DNA of 64,000 nucleotides from Burkholderia gladioli. GTDB lineage: Bacteria > Pseudomonadota > Gammaproteobacteria > Burkholderiales > Burkholderiaceae. Shown piece after piece: positions 62,329 through 64,000 of this stretch. The notes beneath the pieces were generated by a model, which searched no databases, was not told where the DNA came from, and was given only the letters and a program-made list of their open reading frames with translations. Location: positions 1,736,001 through 1,800,000 of the forward strand of contig NZ_CP009323.1 of NCBI RefSeq assembly GCF_000959725.1. Reading direction: 5' to 3'. Position numbers and translations under genes: made by a program. Numbering within the stretch: position 1 is the first letter of the stretch; each line of letters begins with the position of its first letter.

Positions 62329-63150
62329 TCAGTGCAGCGCGTCGGCAGGCACCGCGCGCAGCGAGATCTCGCGCAGGCGGTCGACATGCGGATTCTCGCC
62401 CTGCAACTCGAGGCGGCCCGCCGCGACCAGTTCGCGGCAGCGCCAGAACGCCACGCTGTCGCTGACCACCAGGTGGCCGCGGTCGGCGTAGGCCATCACC
62501 GCGCCCACCACGCGCGCGGCCGGCTGCCAGTTGTCACCGGCATGTTCGAGCACCAGCGCGTCGATATCGGCGTAATGGCCGCTCTTGAAGGTGTTGTCGA
62601 TCCAGTAGCGCAACTCGGCGTTGGCTTGCTTGGCCTCCTGCCATTCGAGCGCGAGCCGGCTGATGCGCAGCACCGAGATCGGCGCGGCTTCGGGCAATTT
62701 CGCGGCCAGATGCTCGGGGGAGAACAGGCCCGTCGAGACCGGGCGCTCGCCGATCCGCTCTCGCGTGTCGGCATCGAGATCGGCCACCGAGAGCCGCACC
62801 TCGTTGAGCCGTTGCGGCGCGTTGCGCAGGTGGTACGCCACGCGCCGCAGCATCAACTGGTCGGCGGCGCTTTGCGCGTGCCAGATCACCACCTGGCCGG
62901 CGCCGGCCGCGAGCTCGGCCAGCTTATCGAGTTCGCCGGCCAACTGGGCGGGCCAGTCGAACAACTCGCCGGGCAGCAGCTTTTCCCAGAAGGCGGCGCG
63001 TGTCGCGGATGCGTCGTCGATGCCGCGCAAGGGGCCGACGGCGAGATCGTCGAGGAGTTCGACCACGGAATCGGTGCGGCCGGCCGAAGCCAGCGCGTTG
63101 CGTAGCGAGGCGGCGGCGGAGCCGCCGATGGTGACGTGAAGAATGCTCAT
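62329..63150 (-). CDS. DUF1835 domain-containing protein
   Basis: A 273-residue cytoplasmic protein. The N-terminal half (about 1-125), starting ILHVTIGGSAAASLRNAL and including VIWHAQSAADQLMLRRVAYHL, matches DUF1835; the C-terminal half with FKSGHYADIDALVLEHA ... VVSDSVAFWRCRELVAAGRLELQG matches DUF3658. Function is unknown. It lies between paaE and the TetR gene. Confidence 0.85.
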   Translation of the reverse strand: MSILHVTIGGSAAASLRNALASAGRTDSVVELLDDLAVGPLRGIDDASATRAAFWEKLLPGELFDWPAQLAGELDKLAELAAGAGQVVIWHAQSAADQLMLRRVAYHLRNAPQRLNEVRLSVADLDADTRERIGERPVSTGLFSPEHLAAKLPEAAPISVLRISRLALEWQEAKQANAELRYWIDNTFKSGHYADIDALVLEHAGDNWQPAARVVGAVMAYADRGHLVVSDSVAFWRCRELVAAGRLELQGENPHVDRLREISLRAVPADALH

Positions 63151-63167
63151 CTGCCGAAGATCAACGA

Positions 63168-63222
63168 AGAAGGGCCGCCTGGCGGCCGGGCTGGTGTGCC
63201 CCGGCCCGTCAGGCGGCCCTTA
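63168..63222 (-). terminator. Probable terminator of the paa transcript
   Basis: AGGGCCGCCTG (63171-63181) and CAGGCGGCCCT (63210-63220) are exact reverse complements, with further CCGG pairing in between. On the minus strand the tail is TCTTCGTT, only moderately T-rich. Confidence 0.55.
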
Positions 63223-63278
63223 GTGTAAGCGAGATGCCGTGTCACGAGATACCGCGCCGCGCGCGGCGATGACCGCGC

Positions 63279-64000
63279 TCAACGTTCGTCGTAGCTGACC
63301 ACCACCTTGTCGCTGATCGGGTGGCACTGGCAGGTCAGCACGAAGCCGTCGCTCACCTCGTGCGCTTCGAGCGTGTAGTTCTTGTCCATCCGCACCTCCC
63401 CCTCGAGCACCTTCGCGCGGCAGGTGCAGCACACGCCGCCCTTGCAGGCATAGGGCAGCGCCAGGCCCGCGCGCAGGCCGATATCGAGCAGGCTGGGGCC
63501 CTCGTAGGGCAGGCGCAGCTTGCGCGTCTTGCCGTCGATCACGATCTCGAGCGCGGCGGCCGGCGTGGTTTCGGTGATTTCCACCGCCGGCGCGCCGGCC
63601 TGCGGCAGCGGCGTGCCGAAGCGCTCGACGTGGACCCGCTCCGGCGCCACGCCGGCCGCGGCCAGCGCCGCCTCGGCCGCGTCCATCATCGGCGCCGGGC
63701 CGCAGATGAAGGCCTCGTCGATCGAATCGGGCGGCACCAGCGTGTCGAGGAAGGCCGCGCACTTGGCCTGGTCGAGCACGCCGTTGAACAGCTCGACGTC
63801 CTGCTGCTCGTCGGACAGCACGTGGTAGAGCGCGAAACGCTGCATGAAGCGGTTCTTCAGGTCTTCCAGGCCTTCGGCGAACATGATCGAATCGACGCTG
63901 CGATTGCCGTAGATCAGCGTGAAGCGGCTGCGCGGCTCCAGTTCGAGCGTGGTGCGAATGATGGCCAGCACCGGCGTGATACCCGAACCGCCGGAGAAGG
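63279..64000 (-). CDS. paaE: 1,2-Phenylacetyl-CoA epoxidase reductase subunit PaaE (partial)
   Basis: The visible 240 residues are the C-terminal part of a flavin reductase with a plant-type 2Fe-2S domain; the N-terminal FAD domain is cut by the window end. It starts in FSGGSGITPVLAIIRTTLE, the NAD-binding region, has FICGPAPMMDAAEAAL, and ends with the ferredoxin domain YACKGGVCCTCRAKV (C-x4-C-x2-C) and LTCQCHP. PaaE passes electrons from NADPH to the phenylacetyl-CoA epoxidase. Upstream paaABCD genes are expected beyond the window. Confidence 0.93.
   Translation of the reverse strand, partial: FSGGSGITPVLAIIRTTLELEPRSRFTLIYGNRSVDSIMFAEGLEDLKNRFMQRFALYHVLSDEQQDVELFNGVLDQAKCAAFLDTLVPPDSIDEAFICGPAPMMDAAEAALAAAGVAPERVHVERFGTPLPQAGAPAVEITETTPAAALEIVIDGKTRKLRLPYEGPSLLDIGLRAGLALPYACKGGVCCTCRAKVLEGEVRMDKNYTLEAHEVSDGFVLTCQCHPISDKVVVSYDER

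Overview
The window is high-GC, gene-dense bacterial DNA. Gene order and protein families point to a Burkholderia-type beta-proteobacterium, probably the primary chromosome of a plant-associated species such as the glumae/gladioli group; the species is inference. Evidence includes a cheR-cheD-cheB-cheY-cheZ run followed by flhB-flhA-flhF-flhG-fliA, an ahcY gene preceded by an S-adenosylhomocysteine riboswitch and followed by a small membrane protein and metF, a yraN-diaA-BON-lipoprotein block as in E. coli, an H-NS protein of the short Burkholderia type, and DUF2844/DUF3443/DUF2957 proteins typical of that genus. I see no insertion sequence, prophage, integrase, CRISPR array or rRNA. One tRNA (Ala, CGC) is present.

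Layout. 1-3.9 kb: the tail of a methyl-accepting chemotaxis receptor ending in the CheR-tethering pentapeptide, then cheRDBYZ. 4.3-6.8 kb: a secreted DUF2844 protein, a DUF3443 lipoprotein that looks to me like a pepsin-type aspartic peptidase, and a VOC/PhnB protein. 7.1-13.8 kb: flagellar export and placement genes and the flagellar sigma factor, mostly with overlapping stops and starts. 13.9-16.9 kb: a methyl-cycle operon (riboswitch, ahcY, membrane protein, metF). 17-27 kb: single metabolic and transport genes (dienelactone hydrolase, nitronate monooxygenase, branched-chain amino acid binding protein, MFS, HugZ-like protein, H-NS, CDF exporter, Lrp regulator, exonuclease and metallo-hydrolase pair).

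27.1-34.3 kb: a long structured leader before rlpA, the divergent rsmI / yraN-diaA-dolP-like-cytochrome c block, tRNA-Ala, a ZIP-like transporter, a zinc-ribbon protein and a nucleoside hydrolase lipoprotein. 34.4-39 kb: a Fur-box-preceded heme uptake locus with receptor, heme-handling protein and periplasmic binding protein, but no permease or ATPase. 39.1-45.4 kb: a WspR-like diguanylate cyclase, a lipoprotein, an oxalate/formate-type MFS carrier with a 47-residue partner, a small secreted protein, a beta-hydroxyacid dehydrogenase and a LysE exporter. 45.5-45.7 kb holds a promoter-to-terminator unit that looks like a 60-nt sRNA with two anti-Shine-Dalgarno motifs.

45.8-64 kb: an OmpW and DUF2957 pair, a 1-kb gene-free stretch, argC, a PEBP protein, pyrE, maeB, a giant indolepyruvate ferredoxin oxidoreductase, hppD with a divergent Lrp regulator, a GNAT protein, a TetR regulator, a DUF1835 protein and the 3' part of paaE, cut by the window end. 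The aromatic amino acid and phenylacetate genes at this end suggest a catabolic neighbourhood.

The most interesting items are the pepsin-like reading of DUF3443, the candidate sRNA, the FlhG P-loop without its lysines, the structured rlpA leader and the incomplete heme operon. All are from reading alone; no searches were run.
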